Assembly: GCF_000260115.1 (NCBI RefSeq)
Contig: NZ_JH651379.1
Coordinates: 248,001 to 312,000, forward strand
Direction: 5' to 3'
Source of the DNA: Galbibacter orientalis DSM 19592
Lineage (GTDB): Bacteria; Bacteroidota; Bacteroidia; Flavobacteriales; Flavobacteriaceae
DNA: 64,000 bases
This document shows positions 50,713-59,781 of this stretch, piece after piece. Below the pieces are notes generated by a model, which was given only the letters and a program-made list of their open reading frames with translations, ran no database searches and was not told the DNA's origin. Position 1 is the first letter of the stretch. Each line of letters opens with the position of its first letter. A program made the position numbers and the translations under genes.

Positions 50713-51408
50713 ATGATATATACCGAAGAAAATATTAAAAGCGGACAAATATTACTTATTGACAAACCGCTAACTTGGTCTTCTTTTCAAGCGGTAAATA
50801 AAATAAAATGGGCTATCAAGAAAAAATTTGGCCTTAAAAAAATAAAAGTCGGACATGCTGGAACTCTAGACCCATTAGCAACAGGACTTTTAATTATCTG
50901 TACTGGAAAATTCACTAAAAAAATTCCAGAACTACAAGGACAAATAAAAGAGTACACAGGCACTATTACATTGGGCGCTACACGTCCATCTTATGACATG
51001 GAGACAGAAGTGGACCAAGTATTTCCTATTGAGCATATTTCAGAAGAAAAAATTAAAGAAGCTACTAAAAACTTTATAGGAGAAATAGATCAATTCCCTC
51101 CTGTTTTTTCAGCCTTAAAAAAAGACGGAAAACGACTCTATGAATATGCTCGTGAAGGTGTTGAAGTGGAAATAAAATCGCGTAAAATAACTATCGAAGC
51201 ATTTGAAATTACTGCTATTAACCTTCCAGAAGTAGCGTTTAGAGTTGTTTGCAGCAAAGGCACCTACATTAGGTCACTAGCACACGATTTTGGCAAAGCT
51301 CTTAATTCAGGAGGATATTTATCTGTGTTAAGAAGAACCAAAATAGGAGATTTCAACGTAGATAATGCTATAACACCCGATGATTTTACAGAAATATTAC
51401 AACCCTAA
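50713..51408 (+). CDS. truB: tRNA pseudouridine(55) synthase
   Basis: Changes U55 of the T loop of tRNAs to pseudouridine. It has 231 residues with the catalytic Asp53 in KVGHAGTLDPLATGLL. The later motifs DQFPPVFSALKKDGKRLYEYAREG and CSKGTYIRSLAHDFG are in order. The C-terminus is short, without a PUA domain, as in many Bacteroidota. It closes the ftsX-uppP operon. Confidence 0.96.
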   Translation: MIYTEENIKSGQILLIDKPLTWSSFQAVNKIKWAIKKKFGLKKIKVGHAGTLDPLATGLLIICTGKFTKKIPELQGQIKEYTGTITLGATRPSYDMETEVDQVFPIEHISEEKIKEATKNFIGEIDQFPPVFSALKKDGKRLYEYAREGVEVEIKSRKITIEAFEITAINLPEVAFRVVCSKGTYIRSLAHDFGKALNSGGYLSVLRRTKIGDFNVDNAITPDDFTEILQP

Positions 51409-51454
51409 AAGACATAAATATTTTTATCTTTAGCATTCAGGTCGTTTTTAAAAT

Positions 51455-52240
51455 ATGGACTTAAAAGAACTAATAAAAAAACTCAACGAAGCTAATGATA
51501 AATTTATTAGCAAATTAGACGAGCTTAATAACAAGCAATTAGCACTTATTATTTCGAGCTGTTTAATGGGGATTTTTTTGTTGACACTGCTTAACATAAA
51601 ATTGTCTGGACAAAAAGAAGAAGAGTTTTTATATGAATTAAGCTTCGACGAGGAACTCTTAAAAGAAGAAATTCCGCAGGAAGAAGAAATGACCCTAACC
51701 GAACTAGAAACTCATAAAGCATATAATGAAGCTGAAAAAAGTGAATATGCAGATGATGTTGATAATTTTAAAACTCTTGAAGAATTAGAGCAAGAAAAGC
51801 AAGATGCTGCTAGTGAAAATCCTGATAACTCTGAAAGTCTAAACGACAACGCTGCTATAAATGAAGGTTATTCTAGTGAATATGCAAAAAAACTACAAGA
51901 ACAACGCAGAAAAATAGAAGCGCTAAAAAGAAAAGGAGAAGCACCAAAAGTTAACATAAAAAGAAGAACTACAATTAGCTATTCCTTAATTGATAGATAT
52001 GATGTAAGTCTTCCAAATCCTGTTTATACTTGCGAGAGCTTTGGCAAAGTGGTAATAAATATAAAAGTTAGTCCACAAGGAGATGTAACAGACGCTTCTT
52101 TTAATAAAAATAGCTCTACCACCCAAAACGGATGCCTTGTAGACAACGCCATAAATTACGCACTAAAAGCTAAATTTAGCTCCGCAAACACAAGTTCAGA
52201 ACAACCTGGAACGATTACCTATTTATTTCAAGGAGAGTAA
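51455..52240 (+). CDS. TonB-type C-terminal domain membrane protein
   Basis: A 261-residue protein with one membrane helix (about residues 28-48). A long charged coiled-coil stretch follows (about 60-165), then a domain with YTCESFGKVVINIKVSPQGDVTDASFNKN, similar to energy-transducing TonB C-termini. It may be a TonB-like or envelope-spanning protein, but no Pro-rich region is present. Its stop overlaps the end of the convergent thioredoxin-like gene by 18 bases. It probably follows truB in the same run. Confidence 0.75.
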   Translation: MDLKELIKKLNEANDKFISKLDELNNKQLALIISSCLMGIFLLTLLNIKLSGQKEEEFLYELSFDEELLKEEIPQEEEMTLTELETHKAYNEAEKSEYADDVDNFKTLEELEQEKQDAASENPDNSESLNDNAAINEGYSSEYAKKLQEQRRKIEALKRKGEAPKVNIKRRTTISYSLIDRYDVSLPNPVYTCESFGKVVINIKVSPQGDVTDASFNKNSSTTQNGCLVDNAINYALKAKFSSANTSSEQPGTITYLFQGE

Positions 52241-52834
52241 TTCCAAAAGATCGGCTATTGTATTTTCTCCCTTATCTTTATTGTACCAAATTTGCAAATC
52301 TTGTTTAAACTCAGCAGTTAAAGTTCCGTGCTTTTCTTTATAAGTTTTTACCATATTTGTTGCTATAGAAGGTCTCGGTCCCCAACAATCTATAACCTCT
52401 TTTATAGCTTCATCAACCATTATAAGTTTAGGAATAGAACGGCTTCCACGTGTTAAAAAGTTATCCATCAACTCAGAATTTTCGTCTCTTAAAACAACTT
52501 TAAGAGTTATATTATTAGAAGCTTCGGCTATTTTATTAATTATAGGGAGTGTTTGCGCCGCATCCCCACACCAACTTTCAGTCAAAACTACCCAAATAAC
52601 TTTTCTGTCCAAAGACTGCAATTTTTCTAGCACTTCTTCAGAAAGCTTAGTAGTTTTATCCAACCGCTTCATCCGTTTATGGTTTAACAAACTATAATTA
52701 CTCAAAGCTTCTGTCTGCGCTACTCCAGTTGATTTATTTTCTAACACTAACTGGTCCACTAACACTCGGTAATCTGAATATGTATATCCTGTTTTAAACG
52801 CTTCTTTAATGAGTTTTTTTACTATTTCTTCCAT
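52223..52834 (-). CDS. Thioredoxin-family protein with single Cys
   Basis: A 203-residue cytosolic protein with a thioredoxin fold. The redox site is LTESWCGDAAQTLP, where only Cys89 remains and Asp replaces the second position pair, so it cannot form the usual disulfide. Family relatives with WCGDA are common in Flavobacteria. The cis-Pro segment is RSIPKLIMVDE. It could be a redox sensor or bacilliredoxin-like protein. It is convergent with the TonB-type gene and overlaps it by 18 bases. Confidence 0.8.
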   Translation of the reverse strand: MEEIVKKLIKEAFKTGYTYSDYRVLVDQLVLENKSTGVAQTEALSNYSLLNHKRMKRLDKTTKLSEEVLEKLQSLDRKVIWVVLTESWCGDAAQTLPIINKIAEASNNITLKVVLRDENSELMDNFLTRGSRSIPKLIMVDEAIKEVIDCWGPRPSIATNMVKTYKEKHGTLTAEFKQDLQIWYNKDKGENTIADLLELLSLK

Positions 52835-52929
52835 AAAATTTATATCGGCAAATACTACATTATTATTTCATATCTTAGACTCAAATTTATGTAAAACTTA
52901 CAGCAATTAAGCTGATAAATATCATACGT

Positions 52930-53496
52930 ATGCAACGATGTGGATGGTGTGTAGGCGATACACTTTACGAAGATTATCATGACAATGAATGGGGAGTTCC
53001 AGTTTATGATGATGCTACTATTTTTGAGTTTCTAATCCTAGAAACCTTTCAAGCTGGACTTAGTTGGATTACCATTCTAAGAAAGCGTGAGAATTTCCGA
53101 AAAGCTTTTGACAATTTTGACTATAAAAAAATTGCGAAGTACAACACCTCTAAATATGATTCTCTTCTTTTAGATGAAGGAATTATTAGAAATAAGTTAA
53201 AAATTAAAGCAACTATTTCCAACGCTCAGAATTTTATTAAAATTCAAGAAGAACATGGAAGTTTTAGTAAATATATATGGAGTTTTGTTGATGGGAAACC
53301 GATTCAAAACAAAGTTGAAAATTACAAAGAAGCTCCTGCAAATACAGCTATTTCTGATGCTCTGAGTAAAGATTTAAAAAAACGCGGATTTAAATTTGTA
53401 GGCTCTACAGTAATGTATGCACATATGCAAGCTACTGGTATGGTTAACGACCATGAAGTTAATTGCTTTAGATATAACCAAGTAAAATCTCCTTGA
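52930..53496 (+). CDS. tag: DNA-3-methyladenine glycosylase I
   Basis: Removes 3-methyladenine from alkylated DNA. It has 188 residues with the zinc ligands Cys4 and His17 at the N-terminus (MQRCGWCVGD, EDYHDNEWG) and the C-terminal NDHEVNCFRY (His and Cys). The helix-hairpin-helix core and the ILRKRENFRKAF region match. It stands alone between the thioredoxin-like gene (divergent) and aat (convergent). Confidence 0.95.
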   Translation: MQRCGWCVGDTLYEDYHDNEWGVPVYDDATIFEFLILETFQAGLSWITILRKRENFRKAFDNFDYKKIAKYNTSKYDSLLLDEGIIRNKLKIKATISNAQNFIKIQEEHGSFSKYIWSFVDGKPIQNKVENYKEAPANTAISDALSKDLKKRGFKFVGSTVMYAHMQATGMVNDHEVNCFRYNQVKSP

Positions 53497-53613
53497 GAAC
53501 ACCCAAGCAAAACCTAAAATACTAAAAGAGAACTAAAAAGTATTTTGCCACAAAACTCTGGGCATACTCAGAACAATTTATAAAACATTTAAGTATTGAT
53601 TATTGAGGACAAA

Positions 53614-54252
53614 CTAATTAGATTTCAAAACACTTATAAAAACCTCCCTTGGAATTTCACGAGCGCCAAGGGAATACAAATGATCTGTATATAACTGACA
53701 ATCTATTAACTTATAATTTTCTTTTTCTAACTTCTGTGCTAAATATATAAACGCAGTTTTGGAGGCATTACTCATTTTTGAAAACATACTTTCACCACAA
53801 AATATATGTCCTAAATCTACCCCATAGAGTCCGCCAACCAATTCATTTTCATACCAAACCTCAACAGATTTAGCCACTCCCATCTTATGCAGTTTTATAT
53901 AAGCGGTAGTCATATCTTCATCAATCCAAGTTCCATCTTGCCCCTTTCTCTCAATTTTAGCACAATTTCTAATAACATCTTCGAAAGCTTTATTATAAGT
54001 AATTTTGAAAATCTTCTTCTTCAAAACAGTCTTCATACTTTTAGAAATTTTTATGTGAGAAGGCACTAAAACCATTCTCGGATCTGGACTCCACCACAAT
54101 ATTAAATCTCCTTGATCAAACCATGGAAAAATTCCTTGGTTATACGCCTCAATAAGTCTTTCTGTTGATAAATCTCCCCCTACGGCAACTACTCCATCTA
54201 CAGAAGCATTTTCTACTGGCGGAAATACTATCTTTTCTGTGAGAAAAAACAT
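53614..54252 (-). CDS. aat: Leucyl/phenylalanyl-tRNA-protein transferase
   Basis: Adds Leu or Phe from a charged tRNA to the N-terminus of proteins with Lys or Arg starts, marking them for ClpAP. It has 212 residues. Family motifs are VAVGGDLSTERLIEAYNQGIFPW, LILWWSPDPRMVL and GLYGVDLGHIFCGESMFS. The length is normal and the sequence intact. It ends 117 bases from tag and is transcribed toward it. Confidence 0.96.
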   Translation of the reverse strand: MFFLTEKIVFPPVENASVDGVVAVGGDLSTERLIEAYNQGIFPWFDQGDLILWWSPDPRMVLVPSHIKISKSMKTVLKKKIFKITYNKAFEDVIRNCAKIERKGQDGTWIDEDMTTAYIKLHKMGVAKSVEVWYENELVGGLYGVDLGHIFCGESMFSKMSNASKTAFIYLAQKLEKENYKLIDCQLYTDHLYSLGAREIPREVFISVLKSN

Positions 54253-54634
54253 TTAATCCTTTGTTTTTAGTTGTAAAATTTAAAAAATATAGTAAAAAAA
54301 GTATATTTAACTTGTATATATTGAATTATTATTACATTTTTGATATATGTCATTGTAACCAATTATTTTCATCATTGCTTTTTGAGTTTAATACAATGAC
54401 GTACCTAAAACCACAATATTAAGTCTCAACAATTTTTGTTGAGACTTTTTTTATATATCACTTATAATTTACACCAAAAAAAAGAGCCCTTAGGACTCCT
54501 TTTTTCTTTCTATTTTTTTTATCACACCTTAGATCAAGCCTAAGATGTATTTATATAAAACAAATTAACTCATTGAGCGCAGATTCCTTTAATAAACTCA
54601 GGACAGGCTTTAGAGAATTAAACTCACTATGAGA
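54253..54634. other. 382-base gap with two hairpins and a repeat motif, no gene
   Basis: No coding frame is convincing. A near-perfect stem AGTCTCAACA/TGTTGAGACT with a T run (about 54422-54448) is a plus-strand terminator without an upstream gene. AAGAGCCC/GGACTCCTTTTTT (about 54478-54507) fits a terminator for the minus-strand DUF3127 gene. AAACTCAGGACAGGCTTTAG at 54594-54613 belongs to the dispersed motif also seen at 27330. A near-promoter (TTG 54312, TACATTTTTG 54333) could make a transcript of about 100 bases. Confidence 0.45.
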
Positions 54635-55015
54635 TTAAAAAGGAAGATCGTCGTGATCATCTTCTTTAAAATCGTTTGCTGGTTCAAAAGCATCTTCCGG
54701 CGGCATTGGTGGCATTTCTGGCGCACCATTTCCTGCTGGCTGTAAATTCTCAATTCTCCAACCTTGGATAGAATTAAAATACTTAGTTTCTCCTTGCGGA
54801 TTAACCCATTCTCTACCTCTAAGATTAATACTTACCTTTACTTGTTGTCCTACTTGATATGCGTTAAGAATATCGCATTTATCTTGAACAAACTCAATCA
54901 TAATATGTTGAGGATATTGCTCTTCCGTAGTTACTACCATTTCTCTTTTTCTAAAACCATTGTTTCCAAAAGTTTTAGTCTCATCAATCAACTTTATTTT
55001 TCCTTGTACTTCCAT
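54635..55015 (-). CDS. DUF3127 OB-fold-like protein
   Basis: A 126-residue protein. The core (residues 1-100) has EVQGKIKLIDETKTFGNNGF, YPQHIMIEFVQDKCD and QKVKV-like strands with RGREWVNPQGETKYFNSIQGW, the pattern of DUF3127. This is a small single-stranded-DNA-binding-type OB fold of Bacteroidota. The acidic tail ends DDLPF, as in many SSB-like proteins, where such tails bind partner enzymes. The role is not known. It is followed by a terminator on the minus strand. Confidence 0.88.
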   Translation of the reverse strand: MEVQGKIKLIDETKTFGNNGFRKREMVVTTEEQYPQHIMIEFVQDKCDILNAYQVGQQVKVSINLRGREWVNPQGETKYFNSIQGWRIENLQPAGNGAPEMPPMPPEDAFEPANDFKEDDHDDLPF

Positions 55016-55043
55016 GCGTCAAAAATATTAAAATATATTCAAT

Positions 55044-55916
55044 TTATTTAGCCAATAATAGTTTCCATGCAGAAACAACATCATTATTTGCAATCATCTC
55101 TTGAGCTTTTGCGTGTATCTGTGCTATATCATCGGCACTTATTAACTCTCTTATTTTTATAGAACTCTCAACAAACTCTTCTATTTCTTCTTTTGAGGGA
55201 ACTCTTTCTACATTCCCTAAAACACCTAAATCGTTACCTGTTAGCACTTTACTATTTCTAATATCAAAAGGAATATTATCAATCCCAATTCCTATGCTAG
55301 CTAAAGGCTTTGGCACCTCAAACATTCCTAAATTAGCACGACTGTACCAATTTCCTCCCATTCTACTTACCAAATCTATTTTGTGCTGATCTATTTGTCC
55401 ATTTTCATCTAAAACAGCTTCATTTATATGAAGTTTAACTACTTCACAAACAATTAAATTTCCAGCCCCCCCTTCTTCTCCTAGAGCAATAACTTCATTC
55501 ACTTTACACTCAAATTGTACTGGCGACTCCCCCACTCTAAATGGTTTTATAAGCTCCGACTTTAACATTGTAAGTCCTGCTTTTTCAAACTCATTAACTC
55601 CTTTTGGATACTCTGTACTACTTAAAGAAACTTGCTGAACTATATTATAATTTACAATGTTAACAACAACTTCTTTAGTTTCTAATATATTTTCCAAAGT
55701 ATGCTTTGTAGTATTATCTCGAACCCTTCTATTTGCAGAAAAAATCATAATAGGTGGATTGGAACTATACACATTAAAAAAACTAAAAGGCGATAGATTT
55801 ACAGCTCCATTAGCATCAATAGTACTAGCAAAAGCAATAGGCCTTGGTCCTACTGCTCCAAGTAGATAACCATGAAGTTTGCCTGTGGATATTTCTTTAG
55901 GATCTATAGATAACAT
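55044..55916 (-). CDS. Flavin reductase-like protein
   Basis: A 290-residue FMN-binding split-barrel protein. The N-terminal motif GAVGPRPIAFASTID and SFFNVYSSNPPIMIFSANRR are typical of flavin reductase-like domains (about 10-200), and a C-terminal helical extension follows. It may reduce a flavin for another enzyme or act on small substrates. It ends 29 bases after the start of the DUF3127 gene on the same strand, so the two could be cotranscribed. Confidence 0.88.
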   Translation of the reverse strand: MLSIDPKEISTGKLHGYLLGAVGPRPIAFASTIDANGAVNLSPFSFFNVYSSNPPIMIFSANRRVRDNTTKHTLENILETKEVVVNIVNYNIVQQVSLSSTEYPKGVNEFEKAGLTMLKSELIKPFRVGESPVQFECKVNEVIALGEEGGAGNLIVCEVVKLHINEAVLDENGQIDQHKIDLVSRMGGNWYSRANLGMFEVPKPLASIGIGIDNIPFDIRNSKVLTGNDLGVLGNVERVPSKEEIEEFVESSIKIRELISADDIAQIHAKAQEMIANNDVVSAWKLLLAK

Positions 55917-56317
55917 ACTGTTGTTTTAAACAAAAATAGCTTAAATAAAACGGGGGCAAAAATGTTTTAATACAAAGTAATCCCTCCATTTTTAAATTTT
56001 AAAAAGCCCCTAGTTTAGAATTGCGTTGATGGCTAGCGCAGCTAAAACCCTTATCCGCAGAATAGTAACCGAAATCTCTGAGATCAGGAGTGTAGCGACG
56101 CAGCGTTACGGTTTTTCGACCTCGTTGTCAAAAAAACCATACATTTTAAACCTTTGTAGGTGAAGCAACAATAAATTTGATGGTTTTACTTTATATTTAT
56201 ACATTGTCAAGTAAAATTCCTCAAAAAAGCCATGAGATATAAGAGGAAATAAATTTTTCGACAAAAGTGTCGGAGCAATAAACCTCGATAAATGAGTAAA
56301 AACTTTTCTTCGAATAA
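55917..56317. other. 401-base gap with a G+C-richer, possibly structured stretch
   Basis: No gene is visible. Bases 56020-56150 are richer in G and C than the surroundings and contain inverted pieces: GTAGCG with CGTTAC, AACCG with CGGTT, and ATCTCTGAGAT. They may form a structured RNA leader of the histidine kinase gene or be a dispersed repeat. The last part before 56318 is A/T rich, as in ordinary promoters of this phylum. Confidence 0.35.
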
Positions 56318-57460
56318 ATGAAAAAAGCTACCCGTTGGATTCTTATAATGTCCTCATTTGTAATTGTTATTTCTATTTTATGGAATACCTATGTTTTCTT
56401 TCAGAAATTTAAAGAAGAAGAGCGTACTAAAATGAAAATTTGGGCGGAAGCATTAGGAGAGTTTTTACAAACTACCGATTTAGACCGCGATTTAGGGAAT
56501 CTTACCTTAGCTGTTATAAAAAATAACACCAGTACTCCTATGATATATATGGGGAAAAATGGAGAAGTTAGGTCGAATAATCTTCCAGAAGAAAAAGCCA
56601 ATGATTCTATATATATAAGAAATAAAGTCCGACAATTTGTATCCGAAAATGCTCCTATTGAAGTTACTTTTAGAGCAGAAGAATACGGAACATTATATTA
56701 CGGAAATTCAGATGTTTTAAACAATTTAAAATATTATCCCATAGCGCTTATTTTAATAATCGTTTTCTTTGGAGGTACTGTTTACTTTTTTTATCAAATT
56801 TCTAAAGTAGCAGATCAAAATAAACTCTGGGCTGGAATGGCAAAAGAAACTGCACACCAAATAGGAACTCCGCTCTCTTCTCTTTTAGGATGGGCAGAAC
56901 TATTAAAGTCTGAAAATGTAAACCCTACCATTACTCAAGAAATAGAAAAAGATATCGATAGACTTTCTACCATTACAGAACGTTTTTCCAAAATAGGCTC
57001 TGTACCAAAATTAGAACGCCTAGATGTTATTTCAGAAACAAAAAATACATTTGATTATATCCAAGCCAGAAGTTCTAAATTGGTAGATTTTCATTTCAAA
57101 GCTCCAGCTAAAGAAATATACAGTCTTGTTAACCCTCAACTTTATAGTTGGACTATTGAAAACCTCATCATAAACTCTATTGATGCTATGAAAGGAAAGG
57201 GGAAATTAGAAATTGAAATTTTTGAAGATAAGAAAACAGTAAAAATAAACGTTATAGACACAGGAAAAGGAATTATGAAAAGTGATTTTTACAAAATATT
57301 CGAACCAGGCTATACCACCAAAAAAAGAGGTTGGGGTCTAGGATTATCTCTGGTAAGAAGAATTATTGAAGATTACCATGATGGGAAAGTAAAAGTTTTA
57401 AATTCTGTTTTAGGAAAAGGAAGTACTATACAAGTTACTCTTAAGACTGAAGAACCATAA
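56318..57460 (+). CDS. Sensor histidine kinase
   Basis: A 380-residue membrane-bound kinase. It has one N-terminal helix (about 8-26), a periplasmic sensor of about 110 residues, a second helix (about 140-160) and the kinase core. The H box is MAKETAHQIGTPLSSLLGW (His about 180); the N, G1 and G2 boxes are ENLIINSIDAM, VIDTGKGIMKSDF and GWGLGLSLVRRII. No response regulator is encoded next to it, so its partner lies elsewhere. The upstream gap may carry its control region. Confidence 0.93.
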   Translation: MKKATRWILIMSSFVIVISILWNTYVFFQKFKEEERTKMKIWAEALGEFLQTTDLDRDLGNLTLAVIKNNTSTPMIYMGKNGEVRSNNLPEEKANDSIYIRNKVRQFVSENAPIEVTFRAEEYGTLYYGNSDVLNNLKYYPIALILIIVFFGGTVYFFYQISKVADQNKLWAGMAKETAHQIGTPLSSLLGWAELLKSENVNPTITQEIEKDIDRLSTITERFSKIGSVPKLERLDVISETKNTFDYIQARSSKLVDFHFKAPAKEIYSLVNPQLYSWTIENLIINSIDAMKGKGKLEIEIFEDKKTVKINVIDTGKGIMKSDFYKIFEPGYTTKKRGWGLGLSLVRRIIEDYHDGKVKVLNSVLGKGSTIQVTLKTEEP

Positions 57461-57477
57461 ATCAAAATAAACCTACA

Positions 57478-57831
57478 GTGAAAACTATACAAAAAGAAAT
57501 TAAGGAAGCCTCATTAACCAATAATTGTCCTGAATGTTTTTCAAACCAAGGGCTCTTACTCACTTTTTACCAAAAACATATTGAGAGTGCTTGGTATATA
57601 AATGCTACAAAAGAAATAACCGACAAAATTGTTTGTGGAAATTGTAACACAACTATTTATCCTGTTCGATGGACGGAAGACATTGAAAGAGTAAGAGAGT
57701 TTTATGCAAAAACTGTTGAAAACCCAAAAACATACTTTAAACTAACTCGGCTTTCTATTTTTATGATGTTAGCAATTGTTGGAATTGCCATTGCAGTTTT
57801 TATATTTCTACGTAGCAATAATAGTATCTAA
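57478..57831 (+). CDS. Zinc-ribbon membrane-anchored protein, unknown
   Basis: A 117-residue protein with two Cys pairs (NNCPECFSNQ and KIVCGNCNTTIYP) and one C-terminal helix (about 92-112), so the ribbon faces the cytosol. The start is GTG, 17 bases after the histidine kinase, which suggests cotranscription and perhaps a supporting role in that signalling system. No named family recognised. Confidence 0.65.
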   Translation: MKTIQKEIKEASLTNNCPECFSNQGLLLTFYQKHIESAWYINATKEITDKIVCGNCNTTIYPVRWTEDIERVREFYAKTVENPKTYFKLTRLSIFMMLAIVGIAIAVFIFLRSNNSI

Positions 57832-57835
57832 AAGA

Positions 57836-58228
57836 CTAAACTATAGCAGCACTTACTTTTTCAGCAATTTCTTTAAACTCCTCATCGGATAGCTTTACTT
57901 TTTGCTGAAAAGTCATTTCGCTCATAGCATTTAAAGGAATTAAATGAACATGCGTATGCGGAACTTCTAGTCCTACCACAGCAATCCCTACTCTTTTACA
58001 ATCTATTACTTTTTCAAGTGCTTTGGCTACTTTTCTAGAAAAAGACATTAACCCCATATAAGTCTCTTCATCTAAATCGAAGATTTTATCTGTTTCTTTT
58101 TTAGGAATACATAGCGTATGGCCTTTTGCATTAGGATTGATATCCAAAAAGGCGTAAAAATTTTCATCTTCAGCTACTTTATAACTAGGGATATCTCCAT
58201 TAATAATTTTTGTAAAAATTGTTGCCAT
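57836..58228 (-). CDS. HIT-family nucleotide hydrolase
   Basis: A 130-residue histidine-triad protein. The triad HTHVHLIPL is complete, and the N-terminal part MATIFTKIINGDIPSYKVAED is the usual HIT opening. HIT proteins cleave nucleotide-phosphoramidates or similar bonds. It lies about 90 bases upstream of the trxA gene's terminator and is transcribed in the same direction, but with a terminator between the two. Confidence 0.92.
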   Translation of the reverse strand: MATIFTKIINGDIPSYKVAEDENFYAFLDINPNAKGHTLCIPKKETDKIFDLDEETYMGLMSFSRKVAKALEKVIDCKRVGIAVVGLEVPHTHVHLIPLNAMSEMTFQQKVKLSDEEFKEIAEKVSAAIV

Positions 58229-58267
58229 ACAAGGAAAAAACTTCAGTTTCTATTTAAACTCTAAAAT

Positions 58268-58300
58268 AAAAAAGGTTTGACTAACAGCCAAACCTTTTTT
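58268..58300 (-). terminator. Terminator of trxA
   Basis: AAAAAAGGTTTG pairs with CAAACCTTTTTT around a nine-base loop, with T runs on both strands. Confidence 0.75.
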
Positions 58301-58318
58301 ATACTAAACACCGTTTAA

Positions 58319-58636
58319 TTATAACAATGTATCGATTGCTTCATTATATGCTGTTTTAGGAGCAACACCTACTTGTCTTCCTACAACTTCTCCATTTTGA
58401 AAAACTAAAACTGTAGGTATATTTCTTACGCCGTATTTAGCTGCAAATTCTTGATTAGCATCAACATCTACTTTTCCAATAACAGCTTTACCTTCGTATT
58501 CTTCGGTTAATTGGTCAATAATTGGAGCCACCATTCTACATGGACCACACCAAGCTGCCCAAAAATCTACTAATACTGGTTTGTCACTTTTTAAAACTAC
58601 TTCATCAAAAGTAGCATCTGTTATCTCTAAAGCCAT
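58319..58636 (-). CDS. trxA: Thioredoxin
   Basis: A standard cytosolic thioredoxin of 105 residues with Cys30-Gly-Pro-Cys33 (FWAAWCGPCRMVAP) and cis-Pro in NIPTVLVFQNGE. It reduces disulfides in many targets and can feed the DsbD-type protein in the membrane. It is a single gene with its own terminator; an IS982 element lies upstream. Confidence 0.96.
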   Translation of the reverse strand: MALEITDATFDEVVLKSDKPVLVDFWAAWCGPCRMVAPIIDQLTEEYEGKAVIGKVDVDANQEFAAKYGVRNIPTVLVFQNGEVVGRQVGVAPKTAYNEAIDTLL

Positions 58637-58786
58637 TTTATTTAATTTTAATGTGTTCTACTTTATTATGCAAATTTAGTCAAATATTTCTCGAATCCTT
58701 ACAGAGAGCATATATGTTTTTACTATAAAACCATTTGATTTTCTGATAGGAATCTTAAATTTATAAAATAACTATTAATATTATTA

Positions 58787-59753
58787 ACCCGTTGTGCATT
58801 TAGAAAAAGTTGTGCAAACTGCTAAAATGCAGTAAATTGTAGTAACCACACTATAATTTATATGCACAACTTTCAAGCAAATTACGACAAAATCCTCAAG
58901 GTTTTAAAAGAATTGGATTGTAAAATGGATTATTTACATCAAATCCGTAAACCTAAATTAAGAGATAAAGAGCTTATAGCTATTGATTTAACATCAGAAT
59001 ATATGAGTGTTGATAGTGAATGCCAGCTTTTTCGAATGTTACCTGCTGGTCTATCCAGCAAAATAGAGCGCAGTGTCTACAATAGAAGAAAGCGTAAGTT
59101 GTTTTCTTTTAGAGAATCACTTCGCAAGGCATTAGTGAGAAAGTTGAATAAATCTGAGCATTGTTATATTGTTGACAGTATGCCGTTAGAGGTCTGTAAA
59201 TTATCAAGAAGCGCTAGAAGTAAGATATGTAAAGAACAAAACTACAGTCTGCCCGAAAAAGGATATTGTGCAAGTCAATCAAGCCATTATTATGGATATA
59301 AATTACATGCTGTCTGTTCTGCTCAGGGTGTTATCGAAAGTATGGATATTAGTCCAGCCTCTGTGCACGATATTAATTATTTAAAGGATATAAAGCATCA
59401 ATTAAGTGATTGCATATTACTTGGTGATAAAGGGTATTTGTCGGCTGAATATCAATTGAATTTATTTGAATATCATAATATTAGACTTGAAACCCCTATG
59501 AGAACAAACCAGCATAACTATAGGGAGCAGCCGTACGTTTTTAAGAAATCCAGAAAGCGTATTGAAACATTGTTTTCTCAACTTTGCGACCAATTTATGA
59601 TTCGAAGGAATTATGCTAAATCTTTTGAGGGATTCAAAAACAGAATATTATCTAAGATTACGGCTATGACGGTCATTCAATATATAAACATATTTGAATT
59701 CAACAGAAATATCAATAACCTAAAAATCAATATTGCCTAAATGCACAACGGGT
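58787..59753 (+). mobile_element. IS982-family insertion sequence with 7-bp target duplication
   Basis: A 967-bp element with perfect 17-bp inverted ends (ACCCGTTGTGCATTTAG at 58787-58803 and its complement at 59737-59753). The target ATTATTA is duplicated directly outside (58780-58786 and 59754-59760). One intact transposase gene is inside. Perfect ends and an unchanged duplication point to a recent insertion. Confidence 0.95.
58862..59740 (+). CDS. IS982-family transposase
   Basis: A DDE-type transposase of 292 residues. An N-terminal helical DNA-binding part (about 1-90) is followed by the RNase-H-like core with the first Asp in CYIVDSMPLEVCK, the second in CILLGDKGYLSAEY and the Glu in RKRIETLFSQLCDQF. 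The family-typical segment YCASQSSHYYGYKLH lies between the two Asp motifs. No frameshift or truncation is seen, so it may be active. Confidence 0.95.
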   Translation: MHNFQANYDKILKVLKELDCKMDYLHQIRKPKLRDKELIAIDLTSEYMSVDSECQLFRMLPAGLSSKIERSVYNRRKRKLFSFRESLRKALVRKLNKSEHCYIVDSMPLEVCKLSRSARSKICKEQNYSLPEKGYCASQSSHYYGYKLHAVCSAQGVIESMDISPASVHDINYLKDIKHQLSDCILLGDKGYLSAEYQLNLFEYHNIRLETPMRTNQHNYREQPYVFKKSRKRIETLFSQLCDQFMIRRNYAKSFEGFKNRILSKITAMTVIQYINIFEFNRNINNLKINIA

Positions 59754-59781
59754 ATTATTACTATTTTACTATCTTCATAAG

